Positions 46,872-56,782 of a stretch of 64,000 bases of DNA are shown one piece after another. The notes beneath the pieces were generated by a model. The model was given only the letters and a program-made list of their open reading frames with translations. It made no database searches and had not been told where the DNA came from. Location of the stretch: contig NZ_VBWP01000005.1 of assembly GCF_005771635.1 (NCBI RefSeq), positions 154,096 through 218,095 on the forward strand, in the 5' to 3' direction. This DNA is from Culicoidibacter larvae (lineage in GTDB: Bacteria; Bacillota_I; Bacilli_A; Culicoidibacterales; Culicoidibacteraceae). Each line of letters begins with the position of its first letter. Position 1 is the stretch's first letter. Made by a program: the position numbers and the translations under genes.

Positions 46872-48803
46872 CTATCTTTTCTTTTTAATCAAGAAAATTC
46901 CTGCACTTATTATTATCAATCCTAAAACTCCGGCTTCGAAAAGTGGTAAACCAGTAGTTGGTAGTGTTGACGTATTCGAATTAGTATTTGTATTTGTTGC
47001 ATCAGTCGCATTCACTTGCCATTGCGCATGAAGCGTCACTTCTGCAAATGGCATTGTTGTTGTATCAAAATCCCAAATGTCACCATTGCCATCTTCAGCC
47101 GTATTCCAATGCAAGAAAGTGTGACCATCCTTTACTGGATCAGCCACTTTTGTTGCCAGTGAAGCATAGTAAACTGATTCAGTTTCTGGTTGTGTACTTG
47201 TTCCGCCATTGAGATTATATGTAAGCGCAAATTGTGATTGCATCTTTTGACCCTCAGTTGTGTATGAAGTATCATTTACAGCTTCAACACTGTACTGACC
47301 ATTTTTGAAAACAACCTTGGTAACACTAGCATTTTTTAGGCCTCCAGCCGGTAATTGCACATCCGGAGCAATCTCAGCAAGTAAAGCACCAATACTTAAG
47401 CCATGTGAAACCAATAGAACATTACCGCCACCAGCAAGCGCAGTCTCATTGGCAATCATATTCAGCGATGCGGTTAAACGGTTTTGAATGGTAGTATAAT
47501 CTTCAGCCGGCCAGTTTTGCATACCGGCATATTCACCGCCTGCCCCCAGACGTTCGGCATCAAGTGCAGCAACACCATTAGCAAACGATTCCGGTGTCAT
47601 TGTTGTCATCCATTCCTCCAACGTTTTACCATCAGCGGCAGCAATATCATTCCACATAGTATGGTTTAAATCACCTTCATAAGTACCAAAATTAAATTCA
47701 CGCAAGCGCCAATCAGTCTCTAAACTTGGTGCAGTATTACGATTACCGGCTAGAATAAGATTTGCGGTTTCCACTGCACGGCCACTGTCACTGCTATACG
47801 CTGAAACAAAATCAATATCGCGTAAACCTGCTGCGGTATAATTAACAACCTCTTCTCCTGCAGGTGTTAATGGGGCATCAGCCCAACCTTGTACCCGGTC
47901 AGTTGTATTTAACATTGTTTTACCATGACGCACAATGTAAATAACCACTTCATTAGCAGAGTCAACTGGTGCAACCGGACTTACACTTCCCAGCGCCGGA
48001 GCAGTAACTTCTGCTGCCTGTCCTGCTTGAATGTAAGTTAAATCATTAATTGTTTCAATTGTATATTGACCATCTTTGTAAGTCACTTTACTTACACTGG
48101 CATTTTTTAATCCTGAAGCTGGCAAGCTAGCGCTAGGGTCAATATCTTTCAATAATGCTCCAATACTTAAACCATGCGAAACAATCAATACATTACCGCC
48201 ACCATTCTGGCTTTGGCTTTCAGCAATTGCATCCATTGACGCTTTTAACCGGGCAGCAATTGTTGCATAATCTTCTGCCGGCCAGTTGTTTATCCCCGGA
48301 TTAGCCGCCATATAATCAGCATCTAACGCTGCAACGCCATTAGCAAACGATTCCGGTGTCATTGTTGTCATCCACTCTTCCATCGTTTTACCATCGGCAG
48401 CCGCAATATCATTCCACATTACCGGATTTTCTTCACCCTCATAATGGCCAAAATTAAATTCACGTAAACGCCAGTCAGTCTCTAAACTTGGTCTAGTCTG
48501 CTCATTCTCTGCCAAAATCAGATTTGCAGTTTCGACAGCACGCCCAGAATCACTGCTGACCGCTTTATCAAACTGAATATCCTTTAAACCATACCCTGCC
48601 TGAGCAACAACATCTGCTCCAGCCTGTGTCAACGGTGCATCTGCCCACCCTTGTACCCGATCAGTTGTATTCAACATCGTTTTACCATGGCGAACAATAT
48701 AAAAAGTGACCTCGTCCGAACCAGCATCGACAACTAACACTTTTGCAAACGTCACTGAAAATAATAAAGTGAGTGCTGCAAATAATTTGAACATTTTCTT
48801 CAT
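46872..48803 (-). CDS. LPXTG surface protein with two histidine-phosphatase domains and an InlB-type repeat
   Basis: A protein of about 643 residues. A signal peptide (MKKMFKLFAALTLLFSVTFA) is followed by two tandem copies of a phosphoglycerate-mutase-type domain of about 240 residues. Each has IVRHGKTMLNTTDRVQGWAD, SSDSGRAVETANLIL, WRLREFNFG and VSHGLSIGALL, so both catalytic histidine sites look intact. Then comes an InlB/Flg_new-like beta repeat (TYNLNGGTS, GHTFLHWNT, VTLHAQW), and LPTTG with a hydrophobic helix and KKKR for sortase anchoring. It should dephosphorylate a substrate outside the cell. ATG at 48803 has GAGAGGA upstream; the longer frame is leader. Confidence 0.9.
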   Translation of the reverse strand: MKKMFKLFAALTLLFSVTFAKVLVVDAGSDEVTFYIVRHGKTMLNTTDRVQGWADAPLTQAGADVVAQAGYGLKDIQFDKAVSSDSGRAVETANLILAENEQTRPSLETDWRLREFNFGHYEGEENPVMWNDIAAADGKTMEEWMTTMTPESFANGVAALDADYMAANPGINNWPAEDYATIAARLKASMDAIAESQSQNGGGNVLIVSHGLSIGALLKDIDPSASLPASGLKNASVSKVTYKDGQYTIETINDLTYIQAGQAAEVTAPALGSVSPVAPVDSANEVVIYIVRHGKTMLNTTDRVQGWADAPLTPAGEEVVNYTAAGLRDIDFVSAYSSDSGRAVETANLILAGNRNTAPSLETDWRLREFNFGTYEGDLNHTMWNDIAAADGKTLEEWMTTMTPESFANGVAALDAERLGAGGEYAGMQNWPAEDYTTIQNRLTASLNMIANETALAGGGNVLLVSHGLSIGALLAEIAPDVQLPAGGLKNASVTKVVFKNGQYSVEAVNDTSYTTEGQKMQSQFALTYNLNGGTSTQPETESVYYASLATKVADPVKDGHTFLHWNTAEDGNGDIWDFDTTTMPFAEVTLHAQWQVNATDATNTNTNSNTSTLPTTGLPLFEAGVLGLIIISAGIFLIKKKR

Positions 48804-49084
48804 AATACAAAATCCTCTCAACACATAAAATAGTTTGTAAATACTTGAAAAATCTATTTCAGGTTGCAAACACGATTACCAACACCCTGCAAATTGGCAA
48901 TCCCCCCCCTTAAAAATCCCCCTATTAACAAAATAAAAAACCCAAAAAGTAATCAAGACAAATTAAAGTCTCTCAATACTTTCCGGGTTTTGCCCATCAC
49001 TAATGAACAGTTACAATCCCAAGACATATATTTCCAAGTTACCCTCATTATAACAAATCGCCCCAATCTATGCAAGCGTTTTCT
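48804..49084 (-). promoter_or_regulatory. Promoter, cre-like site and long attenuator-like leader
   Basis: TTGCAT (49070-49075) and TATAAT (49047-49052) are 17 bases apart on the minus strand. A cre-like TGCAAGCGTTTTCT (49071-49084) overlaps the -35. The 5' leader is about 235 bases. It contains GGGCAAAACCC (48985-48995) and then a terminator-like hairpin in which the same AAAACCC pairs with GGGTTTT followed by T (48935-48991). The two folds exclude each other, the usual sign of an attenuator or riboswitch. The ligand class is not recognised. A G8 run (48902-48909) and a G5 run follow. Confidence 0.6.
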
Positions 49085-49128
49085 AAAATAGAAAATAGTT
49101 CTTGTTATCGACTTCATAAGAAAAATAA

Positions 49129-49159
49129 AAAGAGACTAAATGTCGCACTTAGTCTCTTT
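49129..49159 (-). terminator. Intrinsic terminator of the second murA
   Basis: AAAGAGACTAA (49129-49139) pairs with TTAGTCTCTTT (49149-49159). Confidence 0.84.
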
Positions 49160-49169
49160 CCCATTCCTA

Positions 49170-50435
49170 TTAAAATTCAACAATTGCTTCAATCTCTGCA
49201 CCCAAATCAGCAAGCTTGCCAAACAAATTCTCATAACCACGCTCGATATGCTCAACGCCATCAATCTCGCTTTCGCCATCAATAACCAGCGCTAAAATCA
49301 CCAACGCCGCTGCACTTCGCACATCTTCAGCATTCATTGTTGTTGCGGTAAGCGGGAAGCCACCTTCAACAACCGCCATATTCCCATTCAATTGAACTTG
49401 CGCGCCACTGCGAACAAATTCTTCAATATGAACGAAACGATTTTCGAACACCGATTCAACAATAATACTTGTGCCATCAGCAACCAACAATGCCGGTAAA
49501 ATAAGTGCCTGAGTGTCAGTATGAAAACCAGGATATGGCGCTGTCTTAATATCAGTAGCTTTAAAAGGTTGACTGGCATCAATAGTAACTGAATTACCAT
49601 TTTCAGCAATCGCAATACCCATTTCACGTAACTTAGCCAGTAAGCTTTGTAAATGCTTAGGAATAACGCCATCAACTTTTACTTTACCATGAGTTGCCGC
49701 CGCCGCTAACAAATAGGTTGCCGCCTCAACTCGGTCAGGAATCACCTCATGGTAAACACCTGCAAGTCGCTCCACACCGCTAATTTCAATTCGCTCCGTA
49801 CCAGCGCCTTTAATATCAGCACCCATACGATTCAGGAAATTTGCCAAGTCAACAACTTCCGGCTCCTTAGCCGCATTTTCAATAACCGTATCACCAACAG
49901 CAAGGCTGGCTGCAATCATTGCGTTTTCAGTTGCACCAACACTTGGGAAATCCAAATTGATGAATCCACCTTTTAATTTACCTTCAACCCGGGCATGAAT
50001 AATGCCATAATCAAGGCTAATTTCTGCGCCTAATTCTTTCAATGCTTTTAAATGCAAGTCAATTGGCCGACTGCCAATTGCACAACCACCAGGCATCGCA
50101 ATCGACACCTCTCCGCATCTTGCTAGTAACGCACCCATTACCAAAATAACGGCGCGCATCTGACCAACCAGCTTTGCCGGTGGTTCAGTTGATAGCTCCG
50201 TGCTACTGGCATCAATCGTCAATACATTGTCAGCAAACAATACCCGCGCCCCTAAATTATTTAAAACTGCGCTCATCACCTGTACATCTGTAATGTCAGG
50301 GACATTATCTATCTCACTGACACCGCCCTCAGCCAAAAGTGCTGCTGCCATAATTGGCAACGCAGCATTTTTTGAGCCTTGTACTTCAACCTCACCATTT
50401 AATTTTTTTCCGCCATGAACAAGTATTTTGCTCAT
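49170..50435 (-). CDS. murA: UDP-N-acetylglucosamine 1-carboxyvinyltransferase (MurA paralogue 2)
   Basis: A 421-residue second MurA. KLNGEVEVQGSKNAALPIMAA opens it, MPGGCAIGSRPIDLH carries the reactive cysteine, and GFHTDTQALILPALLVADG closes the active site. It has the same length and order of motifs as the 9.9 kb copy but only moderate identity by eye. GGAGG precedes the ATG. It follows the DUF1146 gene by 16 bases, a linkage seen in Bacillus (ywzB-murAA). Confidence 0.95.
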   Translation of the reverse strand: MSKILVHGGKKLNGEVEVQGSKNAALPIMAAALLAEGGVSEIDNVPDITDVQVMSAVLNNLGARVLFADNVLTIDASSTELSTEPPAKLVGQMRAVILVMGALLARCGEVSIAMPGGCAIGSRPIDLHLKALKELGAEISLDYGIIHARVEGKLKGGFINLDFPSVGATENAMIAASLAVGDTVIENAAKEPEVVDLANFLNRMGADIKGAGTERIEISGVERLAGVYHEVIPDRVEAATYLLAAAATHGKVKVDGVIPKHLQSLLAKLREMGIAIAENGNSVTIDASQPFKATDIKTAPYPGFHTDTQALILPALLVADGTSIIVESVFENRFVHIEEFVRSGAQVQLNGNMAVVEGGFPLTATTMNAEDVRSAAALVILALVIDGESEIDGVEHIERGYENLFGKLADLGAEIEAIVEF

Positions 50436-50451
50436 ATTAACACCTCCGTGT

Positions 50452-50685
50452 TTATACTAAGCCGGCCATCTGCTGACCGATCTGGAAAATTGCAATCAGA
50501 AAATTTCCTACAAGAAATCCGCACGCAATTGAAACGAATATATGAATAAATATAATAACCCGCGGCTCCGTTCCCGGACGCATAAATTTCTTGAAATCAA
50601 TAAACTGAAAAAGATAAAACGATGCGCAAATAGCAACGAGATAAAGACCAAATTGAGTAATATACCATGCTAGGTTATTTGTCAT
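50452..50685 (-). CDS. DUF1146 (YwzB-like) membrane protein
   Basis: A 77-residue protein with two hydrophobic segments (about residues 8-25 and 43-68) and KKFMRPGTEPRVIIF between them, the DUF1146 pattern. Function is unknown. GGAGG lies before the ATG. It is next to murA as in Bacillus. Confidence 0.82.
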   Translation of the reverse strand: MTNNLAWYITQFGLYLVAICASFYLFQFIDFKKFMRPGTEPRVIIFIHIFVSIACGFLVGNFLIAIFQIGQQMAGLV

Positions 50686-50712
50686 CTATTTTAACCTCCA
50701 TATAGACCAAAA

Positions 50713-50744
50713 GCTTTGACTCAGTTTATCCCCTGAGTCAAAGC
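50713..50744 (-). terminator. Intrinsic terminator of upp
   Basis: GCTTTGACTCAG (50713-50724) pairs with CTGAGTCAAAGC (50733-50744), followed by TTTTGG on the minus strand. Confidence 0.78.
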
Positions 50745-50758
50745 AGTGTTTACATATC

Positions 50759-51415
<657 letters not shown>

Positions 51416-51461
51416 CTATATTGTAGCATAAAATCCCATAAAAAGAAAAGCAGTACAATAT

Positions 51462-51489
51462 AAAAATGCTATTCGAAAATAGCATTTTT
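51462..51489 (-). terminator. Intrinsic terminator of glyA
   Basis: AAAAATGCTATT (51462-51473) pairs with AATAGCATTTTT (51478-51489), loop CGAA. Confidence 0.86.
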
Positions 51490-51516
51490 GTCACATTAAT
51501 TGAAATCAGTTATTGT

Positions 51517-52743
51517 CTAGTCAACATATAACGGAAATTTCTCCAACAATTCTTTCACTTCGGTGCGTACTGCCATAATATTTTCAAGGGTATCCTCCAT
51601 TTTAAGGGCCTTGTCAATCAATACCGCAACATGCTCAAACTCTGCTTCTTTAAATCCACGTGTCGTCATCGCCGGAGTTCCAACCCGAAGACCACTTGTT
51701 ACAAATGGTTTCTCCTCGTCGAAAGGAATCGCATTTTTATTGGCAGTAATACCTACCTTATCTAAGCGCGCTTCCGCATCTTTACCAGAAATACCATAAT
51801 GACCTTTTACATCAATCATCAACAAGTGATTATCGGTCCCGTTTGAAATAACCCGAACGCCAAGCTCAATAAATTTATTAGCAAAAGCAATCGCATTAGC
51901 CACCACCTGTTTTTGATACGTAATAAAATCTGGTTGCAACGCCTCACCGAAAGCCACCGCCTTCGCCGCAATAACATGCATCAACGGACCACCTTGCATA
52001 CCCGGGAAGACAATCCGATCAAGATCTTTGGCGAATTGCTCCTTACATAAAACAATCCCGCCACGAGGGCCGCGCAATGTTTTATGGGTAGTAGAAGTAA
52101 CGAAATCAGCATACGGTACCGGACTTGGATGTACTCCCGCAGCCACAAGACCGGCAATATGAGCCATATCTACCATTAAATACGCGCCAACCTCATCAGC
52201 AATCTTACGAAACTCAGCAAAATCAATTGTTCTTGAATACGCACTGGCTCCGGCAACAATCAACTTCGGTTTATGCTTTAATGCAGCTTCACGAACAACA
52301 GCATAATCAATATGCTCAGTCTCGGCATCAACACCATAAGAAACAAAATTATATGACATACCGCTAAAATTCAATGGATGCCCATGCGTTAAGTGGCCGC
52401 CATGTGCTAAATCCATTCCTAGCACCGTATCGCCATGTTCAAGCACCGTCATATAAACTGCCATATTAGCCTGGCTTCCCGAGTGCGGCTGCACATTAGC
52501 ATGCTCCGCGCCATATAAAGCTGCCAATCGGTCACGAGCCAAATCCTCAACCACATCAACATACTCACAACCACCATAATAACGACGGTGCGGGTACCCC
52601 TCAGCATATTTATTGGTCATAACCGAACCTTGTGCTTCCATAACATCACGACTAACAAAATTTTCTGAAGCAATTAACTCAATACTCCATTGTTGGCGAT
52701 GCAACTCATTCTTTATTGCTTGTTCAATGACTTGATCTTTCAT
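51517..52743 (-). CDS. glyA: Serine hydroxymethyltransferase
   Basis: A 408-residue PLP enzyme that converts serine and tetrahydrofolate into glycine and methylene-THF. It has [20 protein letters not shown], the PLP lysine region [15 protein letters not shown] (written [15 protein letters not shown]), and [19 protein letters not shown] precedes the ATG at modest strength. The upstream region holds an unusual repeat element (separate entry). Confidence 0.97.
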   Translation of the reverse strand: MKDQVIEQAIKNELHRQQWSIELIASENFVSRDVMEAQGSVMTNKYAEGYPHRRYYGGCEYVDVVEDLARDRLAALYGAEHANVQPHSGSQANMAVYMTVLEHGDTVLGMDLAHGGHLTHGHPLNFSGMSYNFVSYGVDAETEHIDYAVVREAALKHKPKLIVAGASAYSRTIDFAEFRKIADEVGAYLMVDMAHIAGLVAAGVHPSPVPYADFVTSTTHKTLRGPRGGIVLCKEQFAKDLDRIVFPGMQGGPLMHVIAAKAVAFGEALQPDFITYQKQVVANAIAFANKFIELGVRVISNGTDNHLLMIDVKGHYGISGKDAEARLDKVGITANKNAIPFDEEKPFVTSGLRVGTPAMTTRGFKEAEFEHVAVLIDKALKMEDTLENIMAVRTEVKELLEKFPLYVD

Positions 52744-52799
52744 TTTATCAAACTCCCAAACTATAATATATTGTAACTAATTTCATTAAAGTACTGTCT

Positions 52800-52897
52800 A
52801 TCAGACTGATTCCGACAAGGGACTAGCAGCAAAGCTGCGTCGAAAAAGCTTCACACAGGGTACTTCGTACGGATGCGGCGTTTCTCCACAGTCTGAT
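52800..52897. repeat. 98-bp element with 9-bp inverted ends and two internal hairpin repeats upstream of glyA
   Basis: ATCAGACTG (52800-52808) and CAGTCTGAT (52889-52897) form a perfect 9-bp inverted pair. Between them lie two related units, 52814-52842 (with hairpin GCAGC-AAA-GCTGC) and 52848-52880 (with hairpin GTAC-TTC-GTAC). A third related unit lies at 44283-44314. The element could be a structured RNA leader of glyA, a tail of rpiB, or a small mobile or repeat element. Confidence 0.65.
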
Positions 52898-52898
52898 T

Positions 52899-53342
52899 TT
52901 AATATTCTGCTTCAATTTCAGCCAACTTCTGCAAACGTCGCTCATGGCGGCCGCCTTCGTATTCACTGCTTACCCAAGTTTCAACAATCATCTTAGCTAA
53001 ATCAATACCGATAACCCGGGCACCCATAGCCAAAACATTACTATTATTATGCTCACGAGTTACCTTCGCCGTAAACACATCATGCACCAATGCACAACGC
53101 ACCCCATGCACCTTATTGGCAGCAATACTCATACCAATACCAGTACCGCAAATTAAAATTCCTAAATCATATTCACCCGCAGCAACACTTTTTGCTACCG
53201 GCTTCGCATAATCAGGATAATCAACTGATTCACTGCCATCTGTCCCAAAATCACTATACTCAATATTCATTGAATCCAATAACTGCATAACCTCAGCTTT
53301 CAACTCAACTCCTGCATGATCAGCACCAAGCGCAATCTTCAT
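52899..53342 (-). CDS. rpiB: Ribose-5-phosphate isomerase B
   Basis: A protein of about 147 residues. It has MKIALGADHAGVELK, GTDGSESVDYPDYA, the catalytic cysteine in ILICGTGIGMSIAANK, and HNNSNVLAMGARVIG. It interconverts ribose 5-phosphate and ribulose 5-phosphate. ATG at 53342 follows GGTGGAGG; the longer frame overlaps the SD. Confidence 0.94.
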   Translation of the reverse strand: MKIALGADHAGVELKAEVMQLLDSMNIEYSDFGTDGSESVDYPDYAKPVAKSVAAGEYDLGILICGTGIGMSIAANKVHGVRCALVHDVFTAKVTREHNNSNVLAMGARVIGIDLAKMIVETWVSSEYEGGRHERRLQKLAEIEAEY

Positions 53343-53388
53343 AAGAACCTCCACCTTTCACATAATAACTAATTATACCAAAAACCAA

Positions 53389-53988
53389 CTAATAATTCCG
53401 CAAAAGAACATCTCCAATATCCTTTTTACTAATCGCGCCAATCCGATGGAAGAGAAATTCACTATCGCGCCATTCAACAATCGTCGAAGCCATCCCGTTT
53501 CCAGCCAGCTCCTCATCAAAAATCATAACATCCGGAAAGGTCGAATCAAGGAGAGCCACCGTCGGCAACGGCGCCTCTCCCGAGCGATTAGCACTCGTTG
53601 TCGCCAAAACCCCGGTCTCAGCCACAATCCTTGTCACTAGCTCACTCTGCGGAATACGTAGTGCAATCGTATCAAGACCAGCATTTACATATTCAGGAAC
53701 CGCGGTACTCTTCGGCAAAATAACCGTCAACGCCCCTGGCCAAAAATGTGCCATCAACTGCTCAACAGCCTCGGGAATCTCAGCAACATATGGCCGCAAC
53801 GCCTCAACATCAGCACCAAACAAAATCAGCGCCTTCTCCGCTGGTCGTTGCTTCAAGTGATACACCGCATCAACCGCTTCCGGCTGCGCCACACTCGCTG
53901 CAAAGCCATACACCGTATCTGTTGGTATAATTACCGGATTGCCACTGCGCAATTCGGTAATCAAACTTTCTACACTACGCGTCAGCAT
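53389..53988 (-). CDS. tsaC: Threonylcarbamoyl-AMP synthase (Sua5/YciO/YrdC family)
   Basis: A protein of about 199 residues that makes threonylcarbamoyl-AMP from threonine, bicarbonate and ATP for t6A. YrdC-domain marks: IIPTDTVYGFAA, LKQRPAEKALILF, HFWPGALTVIL, ALRIPQS and TTSANRSGEAP. The C-terminal Sua5 extension is absent, so it is the short form. It overlaps prmC by about 14 bases. The start is uncertain by a few codons (53988, 53994). Confidence 0.92.
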   Translation of the reverse strand: MLTRSVESLITELRSGNPVIIPTDTVYGFAASVAQPEAVDAVYHLKQRPAEKALILFGADVEALRPYVAEIPEAVEQLMAHFWPGALTVILPKSTAVPEYVNAGLDTIALRIPQSELVTRIVAETGVLATTSANRSGEAPLPTVALLDSTFPDVMIFDEELAGNGMASTIVEWRDSEFLFHRIGAISKKDIGDVLLRNY

Positions 53989-54859
53989 CTGCATCACCAA
54001 TTAGTTCAATATTATTATAAACAAACAACATCCGATCCTTGCCGTTTATATCCTTTAACACGCGAATAATTGCATCAGGAAAGTGCTCACTTGCAACCGC
54101 AACCAAACGCTCAGCCTGATCAAAACCAATCTCAAATGCCAGCACACTACGTTCCTTCAACAAACTGCTTGCCGTCGATAAAATCTGCTTGTAAAAACGC
54201 AAGCCATCATTACCACCAAACAAAGCAACATGCGGCTCATTTTCTTTTACCAGCGAATCAACCGTTTCTTCGTCAGGAATATATGGTGGATTCGACAACA
54301 AAATATCAAACTTCAACCCCGCTTCAATAAACGGCGTCGTCATATCACCAAGCAAAAATTCAACACCCGGTGCAAACTCCGCGGCATTCCGCTTCGCTAC
54401 CGCCACCGCGGCCTCACTAATATCGCTCGCCCACATGTGCACTCGCGGTTCCTCCGCCGCTACGCTCACGGCAATAGCTCCGCTGCCGGTACCGACATCA
54501 ACAACATCCAAAGCTTGATAATCTTCAAAGTAATCATCAATTGTTTCCAGAACCTTATAAACTAATTCCTCGGTTTCTGGGCGAGGAATTAGCACATCTT
54601 CATTCACAATCAAATTGCGCCCACAAAAATACTCAAACCCGACAATATATTGCACCGGCTCATGATTCACAACAAAACGATTCAGCATTGCCGTAAACGT
54701 TTGATAATCGCTATCACTCATCTCAGTATCCAAATCAGCCCACAGCTGGTAACTCTCAATCTGCAAAATATCCATCAAAAGAATTCTTGCAATATGCTCA
54801 TCACCATTTACCGTCGCCAATTGCTTTTTTGCCTCACTTAATACCTCACGTATCAGCAT
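53975..54859 (-). CDS. prmC: Release-factor glutamine methyltransferase PrmC
   Basis: A 294-residue enzyme that methylates the GGQ glutamine of release factors. Motifs are PVQYIVGFEYFCGRNL, VLIPRPETEELV, VVDVGTGSGAIAVSVA and the diagnostic NPPY in LLSNPPYIPDEE. GAGGTG precedes the ATG. Its usual partner prfA lies upstream, but an unknown gene is inserted between them. Confidence 0.95.
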   Translation of the reverse strand: MLIREVLSEAKKQLATVNGDEHIARILLMDILQIESYQLWADLDTEMSDSDYQTFTAMLNRFVVNHEPVQYIVGFEYFCGRNLIVNEDVLIPRPETEELVYKVLETIDDYFEDYQALDVVDVGTGSGAIAVSVAAEEPRVHMWASDISEAAVAVAKRNAAEFAPGVEFLLGDMTTPFIEAGLKFDILLSNPPYIPDEETVDSLVKENEPHVALFGGNDGLRFYKQILSTASSLLKERSVLAFEIGFDQAERLVAVASEHFPDAIIRVLKDINGKDRMLFVYNNIELIGDADADA

Positions 54860-54882
54860 ACCTTCACCTCTAAAAAAATGAT

Positions 54883-54915
54883 AAAGCGTCGGGCTCGGTC
54901 GCAGCCAGCCGCTTT
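54883..54915 (-). terminator. Probable terminator of the 54.9 kb gene
   Basis: AAAGCG (54883-54888) pairs with CGCTTT (54910-54915), with GGCT/AGCC inside, followed by ATCATTTTTTT on the minus strand. Confidence 0.7.
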
Positions 54916-54916
54916 T

Positions 54917-55603
54917 CTAAGTTTCATCACCAAAACGCGGTTGTTTAGGGATGGTTTTATATTCCTTTGGCTCAACAAAGCGCCAAGTAAAATTATATGG
55001 ATCAATATCATCGCGTTTTATTACTGCCTTCATGGTACTGCGATTAAAATCATGAAAATAAAATCTGAACTCTTCCCATGGTTCAGTAATTTTTTCCTTA
55101 GCGCCAATACACACATAAAAAGCGGTTGCATAATCCTGCTCCAAATAGTTAATAAAATTTAAACTCTCAGCAGTCAGTATCCGCCCGGCACGCCCCTCTT
55201 GGTTCTCCAAGAGCGCCAGCTGATCTGACCAAATCAGCTCGCCGCGGTATTTATGCTGCGCGGTCTTGATGACCACATCAACCCGCTTTAAATTAATCCC
55301 GCGATACTTCACATACAGTGACGAACGGAAAAAATAACCAGTCACATATGGATTAGGCAGTACATCTTCGGTAATCGGATCGCGGTAAACCGTATCATCA
55401 CCGGTCAAATCCAATTGCCGGTAGTTACCAATTAACTCCAAAAATATTTTTGATTTTCTTATATAGGTTTTATATAAAAAATCAATGCCGCCTTTTAATA
55501 TGCCAACTACGATTGATGTTAACAATGCCGAGGCAACCGCTACCCCGAGAACTGTCGCCAAAATATCTTCCGGCGTCTGCAAGAACTGTTCCAACCAACT
55601 CAT
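54917..55603 (-). CDS. Single-pass membrane protein of unknown function inserted between prfA and prmC
   Basis: A 228-residue protein. A hydrophobic segment (about residues 15-38, TVLGVAVASALLTSIVVG) is followed by a cytoplasmic soluble part. That part has LELIGNYRQLDLTGDD, alternating beta strands (FFRSSLYVKYRGINLKRVDVV) and FYFHDFNRSTMKAV. It resembles small SMODS-associated or phage-defence effector-type single-pass proteins only vaguely; no family is recognised. GAGGAGGAAG precedes the ATG and terminators stand on both sides, so it is its own unit. Confidence 0.72.
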   Translation of the reverse strand: MSWLEQFLQTPEDILATVLGVAVASALLTSIVVGILKGGIDFLYKTYIRKSKIFLELIGNYRQLDLTGDDTVYRDPITEDVLPNPYVTGYFFRSSLYVKYRGINLKRVDVVIKTAQHKYRGELIWSDQLALLENQEGRAGRILTAESLNFINYLEQDYATAFYVCIGAKEKITEPWEEFRFYFHDFNRSTMKAVIKRDDIDPYNFTWRFVEPKEYKTIPKQPRFGDET

Positions 55604-55631
55604 ATTGCTTCCTCCTCATATTGACAGAAAA

Positions 55632-55657
55632 ACTGCTCCAAGATAACTTAAAGCAGT
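55632..55657 (-). terminator. Intrinsic terminator of prfA
   Basis: ACTGCT (55632-55637) pairs with AGCAGT (55652-55657), AAG/CTT inside, followed by T-run on the minus strand. Confidence 0.72.
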
Positions 55658-55697
55658 CTGTTTCATAAGCATTTCTATCTTGATATTCTACCAATTT

Positions 55698-56768
55698 TTA
55701 TGCATTATTTGTTAATTTCTCTTTTAATTCCTGACCTTGCAAGGCATCAATAATATCATCAAGTTTACCTTCCATAACGCGATCAAGTTGTTGCAAGGTA
55801 AAACCGATTCGATGATCAGTCACCCGGTTTTGCGGGTAATTATAAGTACGGATTTTTTCTGAACGATCACCGCTACCTAATTTTGACTGCCGTTCTGCGG
55901 CTGCTTTTGCTTGCTGCTCTTGCAATTGTAAATCATACAATTTTGCCTTCAATACTTTCATTGCCTGGTCTTTATTCTCATGCTGAGAACGACCATCCTG
56001 ACAAGTAACAACTAATCCAGTAGCTAAATGGGTAATCCGCACAGCTGAGTCGGTTGTATTAACCGACTGTCCACCGGCACCACCAGAACGATATACATCA
56101 ACTTTGATATCATTATCTTTAATTTCAATCTCAATTGAATCATCAACTTCCGGCATAACTAAAACCGTTGCCGTTGAAGTATGAATCCGTCCTTGTGATT
56201 CCGTTGCTGGAACCCGTTGCACCCGGTGCGAACCAGATTCGAATTTCAATTTTGAATAAGCACCCTTACCTTTTACTAAAAACGAAACCTGAGCAAAACC
56301 ACCGGCTTCCGACTCATTCATATCTAAAGGTTCAACTTTGTACCCTTGACTCTCAGCATATTTAACATACATCCGGTACAAATCCCCAGCAAAAATATTC
56401 GCTTCATCACCACCGGCTGCACCACGAACCTCAATAATTACATTTCGCTCATCATTTGGATCTTTTGGAACAAGCAACATCTGAAGCTTTTCTTCGATAA
56501 CTTCCTTTTGTTCCTCCTGATCTTTCAATTCGGCTTTGGCCATCTGACGAAGTTCTTCATCAGATTCGTTTTCAAGGATCTCTTTAGCCTCATCAATTTC
56601 AGCTAAAACACCTTTATATACCATAAACTCCTCATAAATCGGAGCCAAATCTGAATGCTCTTTTGAATAAGTGCGAAGTTTATTCGGATCACTTAGTACT
56701 TCAGCATCACTTAATAATTCACTTAATTGGTTGTATCTTGCCTCAACGCTATCTAAACGGTCACGCAT
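55698..56768 (-). CDS. prfA: Peptide chain release factor 1
   Basis: A 356-residue factor that reads UAA and UAG. It has the GGQ loop [21 protein letters not shown] (written in part), the coiled-coil N-terminal domain and [15 protein letters not shown]. The anticodon-like PAT-type region [18 protein letters not shown] is present. It overlaps nothing but follows tdk by 14 bases. Its target glutamine is modified by PrmC coded downstream. Confidence 0.97.
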   Translation of the reverse strand: MRDRLDSVEARYNQLSELLSDAEVLSDPNKLRTYSKEHSDLAPIYEEFMVYKGVLAEIDEAKEILENESDEELRQMAKAELKDQEEQKEVIEEKLQMLLVPKDPNDERNVIIEVRGAAGGDEANIFAGDLYRMYVKYAESQGYKVEPLDMNESEAGGFAQVSFLVKGKGAYSKLKFESGSHRVQRVPATESQGRIHTSTATVLVMPEVDDSIEIEIKDNDIKVDVYRSGGAGGQSVNTTDSAVRITHLATGLVVTCQDGRSQHENKDQAMKVLKAKLYDLQLQEQQAKAAAERQSKLGSGDRSEKIRTYNYPQNRVTDHRIGFTLQQLDRVMEGKLDDIIDALQGQELKEKLTNNA

Positions 56769-56782
56769 ATAACAACTTCACC

